51,203 nucleotides of DNA from Desulfovibrio psychrotolerans (GCF_013340305.1 NZ_BLVP01000009.1:1-51203), one strand, 5' to 3'. Counted from the stretch's first letter, positions 24,380-33,070 are shown. Notes: generated from the letters alone by a model not told the origin. Program-made: numbers and translations.

Positions 24380-24711
24380 ATACGGCCCTTATGGTGCAGT
24401 CCGGTCTCGGAAAGGGCCGCGACTGCATGCTTATCCAGCGGGAAATCCGCGACAAGGGCTTGTCCATGTCGGGCATTGCCCGTGCTCTGGATGTACACCA
24501 CTCCCTTGTCCAATCCACAGTCTGCGGTACTCGCAACAACCGCAAGGTACTGGCTTATCTCCTTAAAATCGGTGTCCACCCCAAGCAGTTATTCCCGATG
24601 GCCTACAAGGCTCCGGAAGCGTTTCGCCCCGCCATTGACAGAATGCGGCGTGATCTCGCGGAGCAGAACGTGCGCGTGGACGACTTGTTCACGGAACGGA
24701 GGGCTGCATGA
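24376..24711 (+). CDS. Ner-like DNA-binding protein
   Basis: 111 residues. Residues about 17-75 contain a helix-turn-helix (IREIRDKGLSMSGIARAL-type, DVHHSLVQSTVCGTRNNRKVLAYLLKIGVHPKQLFP). The pattern of a short HTH followed by L-x-x-x-G-V-x-P-x-x-L-F-P is that of Ner/Nlp proteins, which in Mu turn down early and repressor transcription. GGAGG precedes the ATG, and coupling on both sides is by ATGA. Confidence 0.7.
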   Translation: MNTALMVQSGLGKGRDCMLIQREIRDKGLSMSGIARALDVHHSLVQSTVCGTRNNRKVLAYLLKIGVHPKQLFPMAYKAPEAFRPAIDRMRRDLAEQNVRVDDLFTERRAA

Positions 24712-24923
24712 ACTCGCCAACCAACCCCTGCCCCCTCGTGAAGGGATCGCGCGTCTTGTTGCCCGCAGCATCTGCCCGCTGCCGCTGCCACGTGGCCCAG
24801 CAGGATGGGCACATACACATCCGGGCCCATGGCGCGGCAGGTGACGTTGAATTGCGGGCTCCGGCCAGTCTGCGATTAGAAGCGCTGCGGGCGGCTCTGC
24901 GTTTGGCCGGAGGTGCAGCATGA
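24708..24923 (+). CDS. Small hypothetical early protein
   Basis: 71 residues, arginine- and alanine-rich with three cysteines in the first 30 residues. I recognise no family. The start (ATGA) is coupled to the Ner-like gene and its end to the next gene in the same way, which makes it a real member of the operon. Confidence 0.6.
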   Translation: MNSPTNPCPLVKGSRVLLPAASARCRCHVAQQDGHIHIRAHGAAGDVELRAPASLRLEALRAALRLAGGAA

Positions 24924-25231
24924 GCGGCTGGTGTGTAGTGGATGCGGCCATGAGCCGCCAGACCGGGCTGTGCATGATGCTGTCCACCGGCGTGGAACTG
25001 ACCATGGACGTAGATGCCGCCGACCGCATGTCTCTGGATCGGGCAAACGCCATCTGCGCCGCGCTGAATGATGGCGCAAGCCCCTGTGGCGACTTCCGGG
25101 TTGTGCCAGCCACGGCGCTGGATGGTGCAGCCATGCGGACCGTGGCAGTGGGCACCCACGCCGTCACATGCGCTCTGCGCAAGCCGGATGCCGTGGTCAT
25201 CGATGTGAGCTGCAGGGAGGTGACGGCATGA
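24920..25231 (+). CDS. Hypothetical early protein
   Basis: 103 residues, starting MSGWCVVDAAMSRQTGLCMML. It has an alternating hydrophobic pattern suggesting a small alpha/beta fold. No family recognised. It overlaps its neighbours by four bases on both sides, so it is translated with them. Confidence 0.65.
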   Translation: MSGWCVVDAAMSRQTGLCMMLSTGVELTMDVDAADRMSLDRANAICAALNDGASPCGDFRVVPATALDGAAMRTVAVGTHAVTCALRKPDAVVIDVSCREVTA

Positions 25232-25527
25232 TCAACATCGTTCTGATCGGCGGGCTGGACCGCCTGCATGCCGACTACAAACAGGCCGCTGCAGATCGCG
25301 GCGTGGACCTGCGCTGTTACACGGGGCGCGAGTCCAACCTCGCGTCCCGCATTGGCGATGCCACCGCCGTACTGGTCATCACCAGTGTCATCAGTCATCG
25401 GGCCGTCAACATTGCCCGGTCAGCAACCAGCATTCCCATCATCCGCTTGCGTGGTGCAGGCGTAGGCCATGTCAGGCGCGGCATCGCTGCCGCGCTGGCA
25501 GAGCAGGAGGGCACCGGAAATGTTTAA
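25228..25527 (+). CDS. DUF2325 family protein
   Basis: 99 residues, a Rossmann-like small domain: MINIVLIGGLDRLHADYKQ, then VLVITSVISHRAVNIARS and IPIIRLRGAGVGHVRRGI. This matches DUF2325, a family found in mobile elements and near checkpoint-like genes, with no assigned reaction. GGGAGGTGACGGC precedes the ATG, coupled to the upstream stop. In phages it is an early accessory gene. Confidence 0.78.
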   Translation: MINIVLIGGLDRLHADYKQAAADRGVDLRCYTGRESNLASRIGDATAVLVITSVISHRAVNIARSATSIPIIRLRGAGVGHVRRGIAAALAEQEGTGNV

Positions 25528-25645
25528 CGATTGGGATTTCGCGAAGGTGTTTCTTGCCATTTCATTGATCGGAATGGTTACCGGCTTTGCACTGTTCTTC
25601 TTTTTCAAATGGTTGTGGGACCATGTGACAATAGGATGGATGTAG
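25520..25645 (+). CDS. Small single-pass membrane peptide
   Basis: 41 residues: MFNDWDFAKVFLAISLIGM and a continuing hydrophobic helix to about residue 32, ending in an aromatic stretch (FKWLWDHVTIGWM). AGGAGG lies ten bases before the ATG and the start overlaps the previous gene by eight bases. Coding is supported by the spacing to the next gene (two bases). Possible superinfection exclusion or regulatory peptide; unknown. Confidence 0.6.
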   Translation: MFNDWDFAKVFLAISLIGMVTGFALFFFFKWLWDHVTIGWM

Positions 25646-25647
25646 CC

Positions 25648-25926
25648 ATGAGAAGCAAAAAATTCACGGTGAAGGGTGTCGAGGTAACGGTCAGTACCGG
25701 CAAGAATGAAGACGGAAACACAGCCATCATTTTGTCCACGAACGCCAAGCGCGATGCTGTGATCAAGACGGTACTGGTGGTGGAACCTGCGGGCTACCTT
25801 GATCAGGTGTTTGACCGTGTCGGGTTGTCCCTCGTTACGGAATGGGTCTCCGATCTCATGAAAAGCCCCATCAGCCTTCTGCTGGAAACCTGTGAGGAAG
25901 ATATCCATGCAAACGCCCACCCCTAA
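25648..25926 (+). CDS. Hypothetical early protein
   Basis: 92 residues from the ATG at 25648, two bases after the small membrane peptide, with AGGATGG upstream. N-terminal beta strands (KKFTVKGVEVTVSTGKNEDGNTAIILSTNAKRD) are followed by helices. No family recognised. The next gene starts inside its last codons. Confidence 0.6.
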   Translation: MRSKKFTVKGVEVTVSTGKNEDGNTAIILSTNAKRDAVIKTVLVVEPAGYLDQVFDRVGLSLVTEWVSDLMKSPISLLLETCEEDIHANAHP

Positions 25927-26104
25927 GGAGTTCGTCGCTGCCGTGGAACAGATGCGCGATGCCCAGCGCCGTTACTTCCGCACTCGTGATCTTGCGGATC
26001 TGAAGAACAGCAAGACGCAAGAGCGACGGGTAGATGAAATGATTGAACTACTCTCGGCCCGCCGCCCCCTGTCGCTGTTCCCTGAGGAGGACCAACATGC
26101 CTAA
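25907..26104 (+). CDS. Small basic hypothetical protein
   Basis: 65 residues from the ATG at 25907 with GAGGAAG upstream. It is largely helical and arginine-rich (EFVAAVEQMRDAQRRYFRTRDLADLKNSK). It overlaps its neighbours at both ends. No family recognised. Confidence 0.6.
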   Translation: MQTPTPKEFVAAVEQMRDAQRRYFRTRDLADLKNSKTQERRVDEMIELLSARRPLSLFPEEDQHA

Positions 26105-26345
26105 GTATACCTGCGATTTCAAAGTAACTGTACTCGGCAGAGCTACAGTCGAGGCAGCCACGTTGGAAGCTGCGTACGAGGCCGTACTTGAAGCCTCCAG
26201 CGATGAATATCTGTGCTCAATATCCCTGCATCTGGGGGATACGGCTGAATTCGAGTTCTCCGAAGAAGGAGAAGAAGTGAAGCTGACTCTGGATGATTCG
26301 TGCGAGATCGATGTCTATCGGCCTGTAGAGGTGCCCCATGAGTAA
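26097..26345 (+). CDS. Small acidic hypothetical protein
   Basis: 82 residues, strongly acidic, with an N-terminal beta strand and an AATLEAAYEAVLEASSDEYL helix resembling the small DUF-type domains that pair a strand with a repeated helix. GAGGAGG precedes the ATG. No family confidently assigned. An acidic small protein in a phage early region is compatible with a DNA-mimic or inhibitor role, which is only a guess. Confidence 0.6.
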   Translation: MPKYTCDFKVTVLGRATVEAATLEAAYEAVLEASSDEYLCSISLHLGDTAEFEFSEEGEEVKLTLDDSCEIDVYRPVEVPHE

Positions 26346-27159
26346 CTTCGAGCACGATGCCTATATGGAAAAACTACGGGCCGAGCGCGAAGCACGTGAA
26401 CAGGCCGAGCGTGACCGCCTGACTCTTGCGCTGGGCGTGGACTGGAACCCGGTCCGGCCTGCGGATGTGCGTTCATGGGCTGCGGTACCGGCCCCCAAGT
26501 ACAAAAAGGACTTCGTGGGCAAGTTCATCCGCTGTCTGGATGTTCCTCGTAACTCCTATGCAGGCATGGTCGACCGCGATCCGGTACCGGACTTTGCCGT
26601 GATGCAGATACGCAGACGCGACACGGGCATGGGCAGCCCCGGAGAGGCGACGCTGACCTGTGATTGGTACTGCCCATGCTGTGGCCGGAATCATGAAAAA
26701 TCTCTGCCGGAAAGCATGATCGACGAGGGCGGCATCAAGTTTCTGGAGCCCGAGGAGCACTATAGTTGCGGGGAGAAATATTTCTTCTACCTAGCCGCTC
26801 CCTATACGCACCCCGACCCGGCAGTCCGGCAGCAGCGCTGGCTGGACGCCACCCGTGCCGCTGCATGGCTGATGCAACAAGGACACAGGGTACTCTCGCC
26901 CATATCCATGGGCCACCCCATGTCCGTAATGGGCGCTGGCGGCGATTGGGCCGCGTGGAACGCGCAGTGCCTTGCCATGCTGGAAGCTGCCCGCGCCATG
27001 TGCATCCTCAAGCAGGATGACGATGCATGGCGGCAGTCCGTAGACATTCAGGCCGAGGCGGAACATGCCCACAAGCTGGGCCGCCCCATATGGTCGCTCA
27101 CCCCCATGGAGGGCGGCGGATACAACCTCGGCGTACAGACCGAACAGCGCTGGTGGTAA
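26338..27159 (+). CDS. DUF1937 nucleoside-deoxyribosyltransferase-like protein with N-terminal Cys-rich region
   Basis: 273 residues. The C-terminal 125 residues (YLAAPYTHPDPAVRQQRWLDATRAAAWLMQQGHRVLSPISMGHPM to the end) are DUF1937, related to nucleoside 2-deoxyribosyltransferases. The N-terminal 145 residues are an added domain with C108, C112, C114, C115 and C144 that could bind zinc. The gene follows GAGGTG and is coupled to the previous gene by ATGA. The family may act on nucleotides or NAD-type substrates; no reaction is proven for it. Confidence 0.78.
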   Translation: MSNFEHDAYMEKLRAEREAREQAERDRLTLALGVDWNPVRPADVRSWAAVPAPKYKKDFVGKFIRCLDVPRNSYAGMVDRDPVPDFAVMQIRRRDTGMGSPGEATLTCDWYCPCCGRNHEKSLPESMIDEGGIKFLEPEEHYSCGEKYFFYLAAPYTHPDPAVRQQRWLDATRAAAWLMQQGHRVLSPISMGHPMSVMGAGGDWAAWNAQCLAMLEAARAMCILKQDDDAWRQSVDIQAEAEHAHKLGRPIWSLTPMEGGGYNLGVQTEQRWW

Positions 27160-27161
27160 CC

Positions 27162-27491
27162 ATGAAGGAATCTAATGCCAACGCCGCCACCCTGCGCTGC
27201 CTGCGCATAGTGGAAATGATGGCCGGGCGTGTGCTGGATGGCCTTTCCAACAAGGACTTGGCCGATGCATTGCGCTGCCCGCCGCCCACCGTCTCCCGCG
27301 ATCTGGACACACTGATGCGGGCAGGTTGGGTCCAGCGGCTGGAAACCGGACGCTGGAGTCTTACCCCCCGGCCTCTGCAAGTGGCGCAAGCGTACAGCAA
27401 CCACGTAACCCGGACGACAACCCGCATCGCGGAACTGAATCAACGAATCGTCTCCGGTGCTCTCGCCATGGGCGGCACGGGGGCGGCATGA
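27162..27491 (+). CDS. Winged-helix regulator, IclR-type HTH
   Basis: 109 residues from the ATG at 27162. Residues 10-70 form an IclR/MarR-like winged helix (TLRCLRIVEMMAGRVLDGLSNKDLADALRCPPPTVSRDLDTLMRAGWVQRLETGRWSLT). The remaining part is helical. It probably regulates the early operon or host genes; it lies just before the replication genes. Confidence 0.75.
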   Translation: MKESNANAATLRCLRIVEMMAGRVLDGLSNKDLADALRCPPPTVSRDLDTLMRAGWVQRLETGRWSLTPRPLQVAQAYSNHVTRTTTRIAELNQRIVSGALAMGGTGAA

Positions 27492-27547
27492 GAGTCACTA
27501 ACAATCCTTTGATTATACTGAATCACGCACTCAAGGAGCAACGGACA

Positions 27548-28642
27548 ATGCCCGACACAGACACCTCCACCATGATTGATGCCCTTAACACTGCCGCCCC
27601 GGCAGGCAAGCCTTTGGCCGATGTGTATCAGGAGGCGGAAACCGCCTCCACCGGACGGGGTCGCCCTTCCACCGCTTCCAGTACTCCGGAGCCGTTGCCG
27701 GAACTGCCCGGCGCTGTGGCCACCTTGGAAACCACCCGGCAGATGGCCTCGGCCCTGACTGGTGCGGTCACCAAACAACAGGTGCAGCTTGCAGAAATGG
27801 TCGGGCAACTGCGTGCTTTCGACTTTATGCAGCAGTTTACCGGCCTTGCCAGACTCAAGTTCCTTGCCGAACTCAGGGAAACCAAGGCCTACAAGGGCCA
27901 GCAGGCCATGAACGCCAAGGGCGAACTGGTGGGGATGAACAGTTTTGAAGACGTCTGCGATGTCCTCGGCATCAGCCTCTCGAAAGCGAAGGAAGACCTG
28001 CAGAACCTTGCCCTGTTCGGCGAGGAATTTCTGGAAGCATCGCAACGCCTCGGCCTTGGCTACCGCCAACTGCGTCAGTTGCGAGCGCTGCCGGAAGACA
28101 CCCGCCAGCTGGTCATCGAAGGCGAGGCCGTTCGCTCCAATGACCCGGAAGCCCTGAAAGACCTGCTGGAAGACCTCGCCGCCAGAAACGCCACCATCCG
28201 CAAGGAAAAGGAAGAAATTGCAGCGGACCTCGCAGCCCGTGACAAAGTGCTGGAAGACAAGGGCCGCAAGCTGGACGAGGCGCAGACCGAACTGGCCAAG
28301 ATCAAGACCCTGCCCCCTGACAAGCGAATTCTGCTGGAAGCTGAACGCGAAGCCGATGCCCGCAAAAAGCTGGATGCGGCAATGCTCGACCTGATCGGGG
28401 CCGCAGTACAAGCGTTCGCTGTTTCCAACGGTGTGCTCATGAGCCCTGACGGCACCAGCGTGCCCACAGCCCGCTACGTGCACGAAGTGTGGAGCCACAC
28501 CTGTGTGCGGCTGAACGAAATGCTGCATGAGAACGGGGTCGATGTCGACTTCCGGCAGATCGTCTACCCCGAATGGATGCGCGGCGTAGATGAAAAGCGG
28601 GGCTATGGAGCCGGGCACACTCCGCAGACAGAAGACAATTAG
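27548..28642 (+). CDS. Coiled-coil early phage protein of unknown function
   Basis: 364 residues from the ATG at 27548, chosen for its AAGGAG site; an ATGA-coupled alternative at 27488 adds 20 residues. Residues about 80-150 form a domain with FDFMQQFTGLARLKFLAELRETKAYKG and a possible HTH (NSFEDVCDVLGISLSKAKEDLQ). Residues 195-270 are a long charged coiled coil. It directly precedes the transposase, so a role in transposition or replication control is likely, but I cannot assign one. Confidence 0.75.
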   Translation: MPDTDTSTMIDALNTAAPAGKPLADVYQEAETASTGRGRPSTASSTPEPLPELPGAVATLETTRQMASALTGAVTKQQVQLAEMVGQLRAFDFMQQFTGLARLKFLAELRETKAYKGQQAMNAKGELVGMNSFEDVCDVLGISLSKAKEDLQNLALFGEEFLEASQRLGLGYRQLRQLRALPEDTRQLVIEGEAVRSNDPEALKDLLEDLAARNATIRKEKEEIAADLAARDKVLEDKGRKLDEAQTELAKIKTLPPDKRILLEAEREADARKKLDAAMLDLIGAAVQAFAVSNGVLMSPDGTSVPTARYVHEVWSHTCVRLNEMLHENGVDVDFRQIVYPEWMRGVDEKRGYGAGHTPQTEDN

Positions 28643-28650
28643 GGGGCATC

Positions 28651-30414
28651 ATGGACGCGCCGCGCATGGAATACCTGATGGGCCTGAAGGCCCGGCTGGA
28701 TGCCACCCCCGCTGCGGGACGTGGTCCGCTGGTGGACGCGGCCAGCCAGACGCTGCGCTGCAGTGTGCAGACCGTGTATCGCCATCTGCGTGAGGTGGGA
28801 TGGACGAGCGGTCGCAAGACACGGGCGGATAAAGGGCAGATGGCAGTAGACGAAGATCTGGCCCGCAAGGTTGCGGGATTGGTCAAAGTAGCCACCCGCG
28901 CTCACGGTAAACGGACCATGCCCATCACTGTGGCCTGCGATGTACTGGCGAACAACGGATATGGTGTCGTCAACCATCAAACTGGAGAGATAACCATGCC
29001 CAGCCCGACGACTGTGGCCCGTGCCATGCGCATCCATGGCTGTCATCCCGATCAGCTGGAGCGAGGCAATCCGGCGCAGGAACTGCGCAGTCTGCACCCT
29101 AACCATGTCTGGCAGCTGGATGCCTCGCTGTGTGTGCTGTTCTACCTGCCGCGCGGACAGGTTCGGGTGATGGATGAGGCCAAGTTCTATAAGAACAAGC
29201 CTGCAAATCTGGCACGGGCTGAACGTGACCGGGTATGGCGGCTCGTTGTCACCGACCATTACAGCGGAGGCATCTTCTTTCACTATGTCCTCGGCGCGGA
29301 AGACGCGATGTCCGTACTGGATACGCTGATCCGGGCCATGATCAAGCGCGGTGCCGATGACCCCATGCACGGCGTGCCCAACTGCCTGCTGACAGACAAG
29401 GGCGCGGGCAACTGCTCCGCGCTGGTGGAACGATGGCTCAAGGCGCTGGGCATCGTCCACCTGACACACATGGCAGGCAACCCCAGAGCCAAGGGCCAGT
29501 GCGAACAGGCACAGAATCTGATTGAAACGCAGTTCGAGGGGCGTCTGGCCTGCATGCAGATCGCCAATGTGGAACAGCTGAACGCGGCCGCAGATACATG
29601 GCGCATACACTGGAATGCCAATGCTATCCACGGCCGCCATGGCCGCACCCGCAACTCGGCATGGCTCACCATTACGCAGGAGCAGCTGCGCGTTGCCCCC
29701 TCCGAGGAAATGCTGCGCGACCTCGTGGCCACTGAACCGCGAGATGTCAAGGTTAGCCCTCGTATGGTGATTTCACATTCCATCAAGGGACATGGATCGC
29801 ATGACTACGATCTGCGCTATCTCACCGGGATTTCCAGTGGCCAGACTGTTCGGGTGGTGGTCAATCCCTACCGCGCTCCGGCTGTGGATGTGATTATCGC
29901 CAAAGCGAATGGCAGCGAGATTGTGACAACGGTGGAACCCATCATCCGTGATGCTGGAGGGTTCCGCACGGATGCGCAGGTGATCGGCGCAGGCTACGCC
30001 GCACTGCCAGATACACACACCGACAAACTACTCAAGGATATTCAGCGCGAGGCATACGCCACCGACTCTCTGGCCGATGCTGCAAAGGCCGCCAAGGATC
30101 GCAAGCCCGCATACCAGCATCTGGATATGCTGGCGGATACGAAAGCCGCACCCACCTATATTCCGCGTCGTGGCACGGCGCTGGAGGTGGAGGCAGCAAG
30201 GCGTGAGGTCGCCCCGTTGGCACATGTTGAGGCCGCAAAACTGCTGCGGTCACGCGTAGGTGACAAGTGGAATGCCGATGCCATGGCATGGCTGCGCCAG
30301 CGCTACCCTGATGGTGTTCCGCAGGACGCCATTGACGATATCGCAGCCCGTTTCACCGAACCGACGGTGACCACGGCCGCTCCGCTGCGGCTCGTAGCTG
30401 CAGGAGGGATGTAA
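28651..30414 (+). CDS. DDE transposase (MuA-like)
   Basis: 587 residues. An N-terminal HTH (about 22-50, DAASQTLRCSVQTVYRHLREVG) is followed by an RNase H-like integrase core with D157 (VWQLDASL), D249 (LLTDKGAGN) and E285 (KGQCEQAQ), a DD(35)E spacing. The C-terminal 200 residues hold the beta-barrel segment GQTVRVVVNPYRAPAVDVI and a helical tail for partner binding. It cuts and joins the phage ends during integration and replicative transposition. Start lies behind AGGGGGC. Confidence 0.94.
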   Translation: MDAPRMEYLMGLKARLDATPAAGRGPLVDAASQTLRCSVQTVYRHLREVGWTSGRKTRADKGQMAVDEDLARKVAGLVKVATRAHGKRTMPITVACDVLANNGYGVVNHQTGEITMPSPTTVARAMRIHGCHPDQLERGNPAQELRSLHPNHVWQLDASLCVLFYLPRGQVRVMDEAKFYKNKPANLARAERDRVWRLVVTDHYSGGIFFHYVLGAEDAMSVLDTLIRAMIKRGADDPMHGVPNCLLTDKGAGNCSALVERWLKALGIVHLTHMAGNPRAKGQCEQAQNLIETQFEGRLACMQIANVEQLNAAADTWRIHWNANAIHGRHGRTRNSAWLTITQEQLRVAPSEEMLRDLVATEPRDVKVSPRMVISHSIKGHGSHDYDLRYLTGISSGQTVRVVVNPYRAPAVDVIIAKANGSEIVTTVEPIIRDAGGFRTDAQVIGAGYAALPDTHTDKLLKDIQREAYATDSLADAAKAAKDRKPAYQHLDMLADTKAAPTYIPRRGTALEVEAARREVAPLAHVEAAKLLRSRVGDKWNADAMAWLRQRYPDGVPQDAIDDIAARFTEPTVTTAAPLRLVAAGGM

Positions 30415-31568
30415 TGCAACGATTGAAGAAATTGCTTGAAGCGATGGAGCAGCCGCAACGGGCTGTTGCAGACGCTATAGGCATCAGTCCTGCGGCACTG
30501 TCCGCCATCGTGACACGGGGCGAGTGGCCCCGGCGTGATCCGGATGCAACCAAAGCGCGGCTGCAGGACTACCTGATCGCCACCGGCGTGCGCAAGGCTA
30601 CCGTCATTGCTGCCCTGAAAGAAGAAACCAAGCCGGAAAACCCCGGCAAGAACGATTCCCCGGAGGATACCACCATGTTGATGCGCAAGCAGGTTCTTAC
30701 TCCCCAGGCAAAGCGCCAGTTCGGTCTGGTCCGTTCCCCGTTTTCCGATGAATTGTCCGGCCCGGAAGATGTATGGCTGTCCGCCGACTACCGCTATGTG
30801 CGCGAAGCCATGCTCAGCACAGCCCGTCATGGCGGTCTGCTCGCCGTGATAGGCGAGTCCGGCAGCGGAAAGAGCACGCTGCGCAAAGACTTGGCACACC
30901 GTATCGGAGCGGAAGGGCTGCCTATTATAATGATTGAACCCTACGTGCTGGCAATGGAAGACAATGACCAGAAGGGGAAGACTCTGAAGGCTATCCATCT
31001 TGCAGAATCCATCCTCTACACAGTGGCCCCGCACGCCAAATGTCTGAGTAGCCCGGAGGCACGTTTCCGGCAGGTGCATAACGTCCTGCGGGACAGTGCC
31101 CGCGCAGGTTATCGCCATTGCATGATTATCGAAGAGGCACACAGTCTCTCTCATCCCACGCTCAAACACCTCAAGAGATTCATGGAACTGGAAGACGGTT
31201 TTACCAAGCTGCTGTCGGTCATTCTGATCGGCCAGACGGAGCTGCAAACCAAGCTCGGCGAAGCGGACAGCACCGTGCGTGAAGTGGTCCAGCGGTGCGA
31301 GGTGGTACACATTGACCCGCTCGGCAACGATCTGCCCGGATATGTGGCCCACAAGTTTCAGCGGGCAGGTGTTGACGTGGACAAGGTGCTCGCTCCTGAT
31401 GCTCTGGACGCTCTGGCGGCACGACTCACCGGGCCGCGCAGTACATCCGGTCAATCCGTGTCGCTGGTCTATCCGCTGGCCGTCAACAACTCGCTGGTTG
31501 CGGCAATCAACATGGCCGCCCACATCGGCGAGGCCAAGGTGACGGCGGACGTTATCAACGCAATTTAA
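30414..31568 (+). CDS. MuB-like transposition ATPase
   Basis: 384 residues. An N-terminal HTH (about 5-40) precedes a AAA+ domain with Walker A GESGSGKST (147-155) and Walker B CMIIEEAH (236-243). It belongs to the MuB/TniB/ExeA-like group that binds target DNA and stimulates the transposase. The start shares one base with the transposase stop (TAATG). The order A-B is that of all Mu-like phages. Confidence 0.93.
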   Translation: MQRLKKLLEAMEQPQRAVADAIGISPAALSAIVTRGEWPRRDPDATKARLQDYLIATGVRKATVIAALKEETKPENPGKNDSPEDTTMLMRKQVLTPQAKRQFGLVRSPFSDELSGPEDVWLSADYRYVREAMLSTARHGGLLAVIGESGSGKSTLRKDLAHRIGAEGLPIIMIEPYVLAMEDNDQKGKTLKAIHLAESILYTVAPHAKCLSSPEARFRQVHNVLRDSARAGYRHCMIIEEAHSLSHPTLKHLKRFMELEDGFTKLLSVILIGQTELQTKLGEADSTVREVVQRCEVVHIDPLGNDLPGYVAHKFQRAGVDVDKVLAPDALDALAARLTGPRSTSGQSVSLVYPLAVNNSLVAAINMAAHIGEAKVTADVINAI

Positions 31569-31580
31569 AGGAGAAATACG

Positions 31581-32180
31581 ATGTCAGAAGGGTACATGGA
31601 AAATGCACAGGGGCACCTCGTGCCGGTGGATCAGGTCAAGGAAATTGATATGGCCCGCCACGATCTGGTGATGGAGTTGGTCGGCAAGGCCAAGTCTGTC
31701 AGGGATGATCTGGCCAAGTTCAAGTGCGGGGCAATGGCTGACGTTGGTGCATTCGTGGAACTGGCAGCAGAAAAGTATGGTGCCAAGCTGGGCGGAAACA
31801 AGGGCAACGTGACGTTGATGAGCTATGACGGCCGTTTCAAGATTCAGCGTTCCATTGCCGAGCATATCACCTTTGACGAGAGACTGCAGGCCGCAAAGGC
31901 GCTGATTGATGAGTGCCTGCGCGACTGGACGGCGGACAGCCGAACCGAATTGCAGGCGCTGATCAATCAGGCTTTTCGCGTCGACAAGGAAGGCCGGATC
32001 AACACGGGGGCCATTCTCAGCCTGCGCAGGCTGGATATCACCGATACGCGGTGGATGCAGGCCATGCAGGCCATAGGTGACAGCATTCAGGTGACCGGCA
32101 CCAAGGCATACGTCCGTGTGTACGAACGCAATGCATCCGGCGGATACGATCCCATCCCGCTGGATGTTGCAGCAATCTAG
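31581..32180 (+). CDS. DUF3164 family protein
   Basis: 199 residues, with the family core NVTLMSYDGRFKIQRSIAEHITFDERLQAAKALIDECLRDWT and the closing DTRWMQAMQAIGDSIQVTGTKAYVRVYER. DUF3164 occurs in early operons of Mu-like phages next to the transposition genes. No biochemical role is established. AAGGAG precedes the start. Confidence 0.88.
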   Translation: MSEGYMENAQGHLVPVDQVKEIDMARHDLVMELVGKAKSVRDDLAKFKCGAMADVGAFVELAAEKYGAKLGGNKGNVTLMSYDGRFKIQRSIAEHITFDERLQAAKALIDECLRDWTADSRTELQALINQAFRVDKEGRINTGAILSLRRLDITDTRWMQAMQAIGDSIQVTGTKAYVRVYERNASGGYDPIPLDVAAI

Positions 32181-32192
32181 GTCGGGTGCAGC

Positions 32193-32645
32193 ATGGCCAA
32201 GCAAAGCTCTTCGGCACAAATGATCAAGCTGATCCACGTGGCAAAACGCCAGTTGGGATTGGACGATGACACCTACAGGGAAATGCTCCAATCCGTAACC
32301 GGTAAGACTTCCACGGCCAGCATGACCAACCGAGAGTTGCTGGCCGTTTGTGATGCTCTGAAAAAGAAGGGATTCAAGGTTTCCCGCCCTCGCGCAATGG
32401 ACAATTCGGAGCAGGCGAAAAAAATTAGATCCCTGTGGTTGGAGTTGGCGGATGCCGGGATTGTGCGAAATAGGAGCGAGGCGGCATTGCTGGCGTACGT
32501 CCGCCGGATCACTAAAACAGAACGGATGGAGTGGTGCACGGTGAAGCAGCTGCAGGCTGTTATCGAAACACTCAAGGCGTGGGGGAGTCGCATCGAAGAT
32601 GGAACCGCCCAAGCCCGAATCAAAGCCATTCTGGAGGAACGATGA
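32193..32645 (+). CDS. GemA-like regulator (DUF1018, Mu gp16)
   Basis: 150 residues starting with the GemA signature KLIHVAKRQLGLDDDTYREMLQSVTGKTSTASMTNRELLAV, and ending with a basic helical domain (VKQLQAVIETLKAWG). In Mu, GemA alters host gene expression and DNA topology. It is followed directly by mor, as usual. Confidence 0.9.
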   Translation: MAKQSSSAQMIKLIHVAKRQLGLDDDTYREMLQSVTGKTSTASMTNRELLAVCDALKKKGFKVSRPRAMDNSEQAKKIRSLWLELADAGIVRNRSEAALLAYVRRITKTERMEWCTVKQLQAVIETLKAWGSRIEDGTAQARIKAILEER

Positions 32646-32989
32646 GCAGCTCGGAGCGCGGATGCGAATTGCTGAAGGACGTGCAGATCACCGTGCAAGC
32701 CACTGTGGAGCAGGAACTGCGCATCAGAGGGATGGTGGATATGAGTGGGCTGCCCGAGAATCTTGGCCGCGTGGTGTCTTCCCGTTTGGCAGAGGAGTGG
32801 GGCGGGCAGCTGGTGTATATCCCAATGAACATCGGCAGACGCAATGCCCGAATCTATGATCAGTTCACTGGTGACAATGTGCACGATCTGGCCAAGAAGT
32901 TTCGCCTGTCTGTTCAGCGGGTCTACAAGATCATCGCCGATGAACGTGCACGGAGGCGAATGCCACAACTCAATCTTCCGCTGGACTGA
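32642..32989 (+). CDS. Mor middle transcription activator
   Basis: 115 residues from the ATG at 32642, coupled to gemA and preceded by GGAGGAACG. The central part (GGQLVYIPMNIGRRNARIYDQFTGDNVHDLAKKFRLSVQRVYKIIADER) is the Mor/C dimerisation plus HTH fold. It would activate middle or late promoters of this phage. No separate C gene is visible in the window, so this protein may also serve the late operons. It is the last gene of the early operon. Confidence 0.9.
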   Translation: MSSSERGCELLKDVQITVQATVEQELRIRGMVDMSGLPENLGRVVSSRLAEEWGGQLVYIPMNIGRRNARIYDQFTGDNVHDLAKKFRLSVQRVYKIIADERARRRMPQLNLPLD

Positions 32990-33009
32990 TCCTCGTGATC
33001 TGGTGCAAA

Positions 33010-33035
33010 AAAAGGGGGCCGCAAGGTCCCCTTTT
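33010..33035 (+). terminator. Terminator after mor
   Basis: AAAAGGGGGCC-GCAA-GGTCCCCTTTT, a long stem with one mismatch, preceded by an A-run and followed by TTTT. It closes the rightward early operon. Confidence 0.85.
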
Positions 33036-33070
33036 AAATTCCACATTGCGGAACATATTTTCATTCTGCC

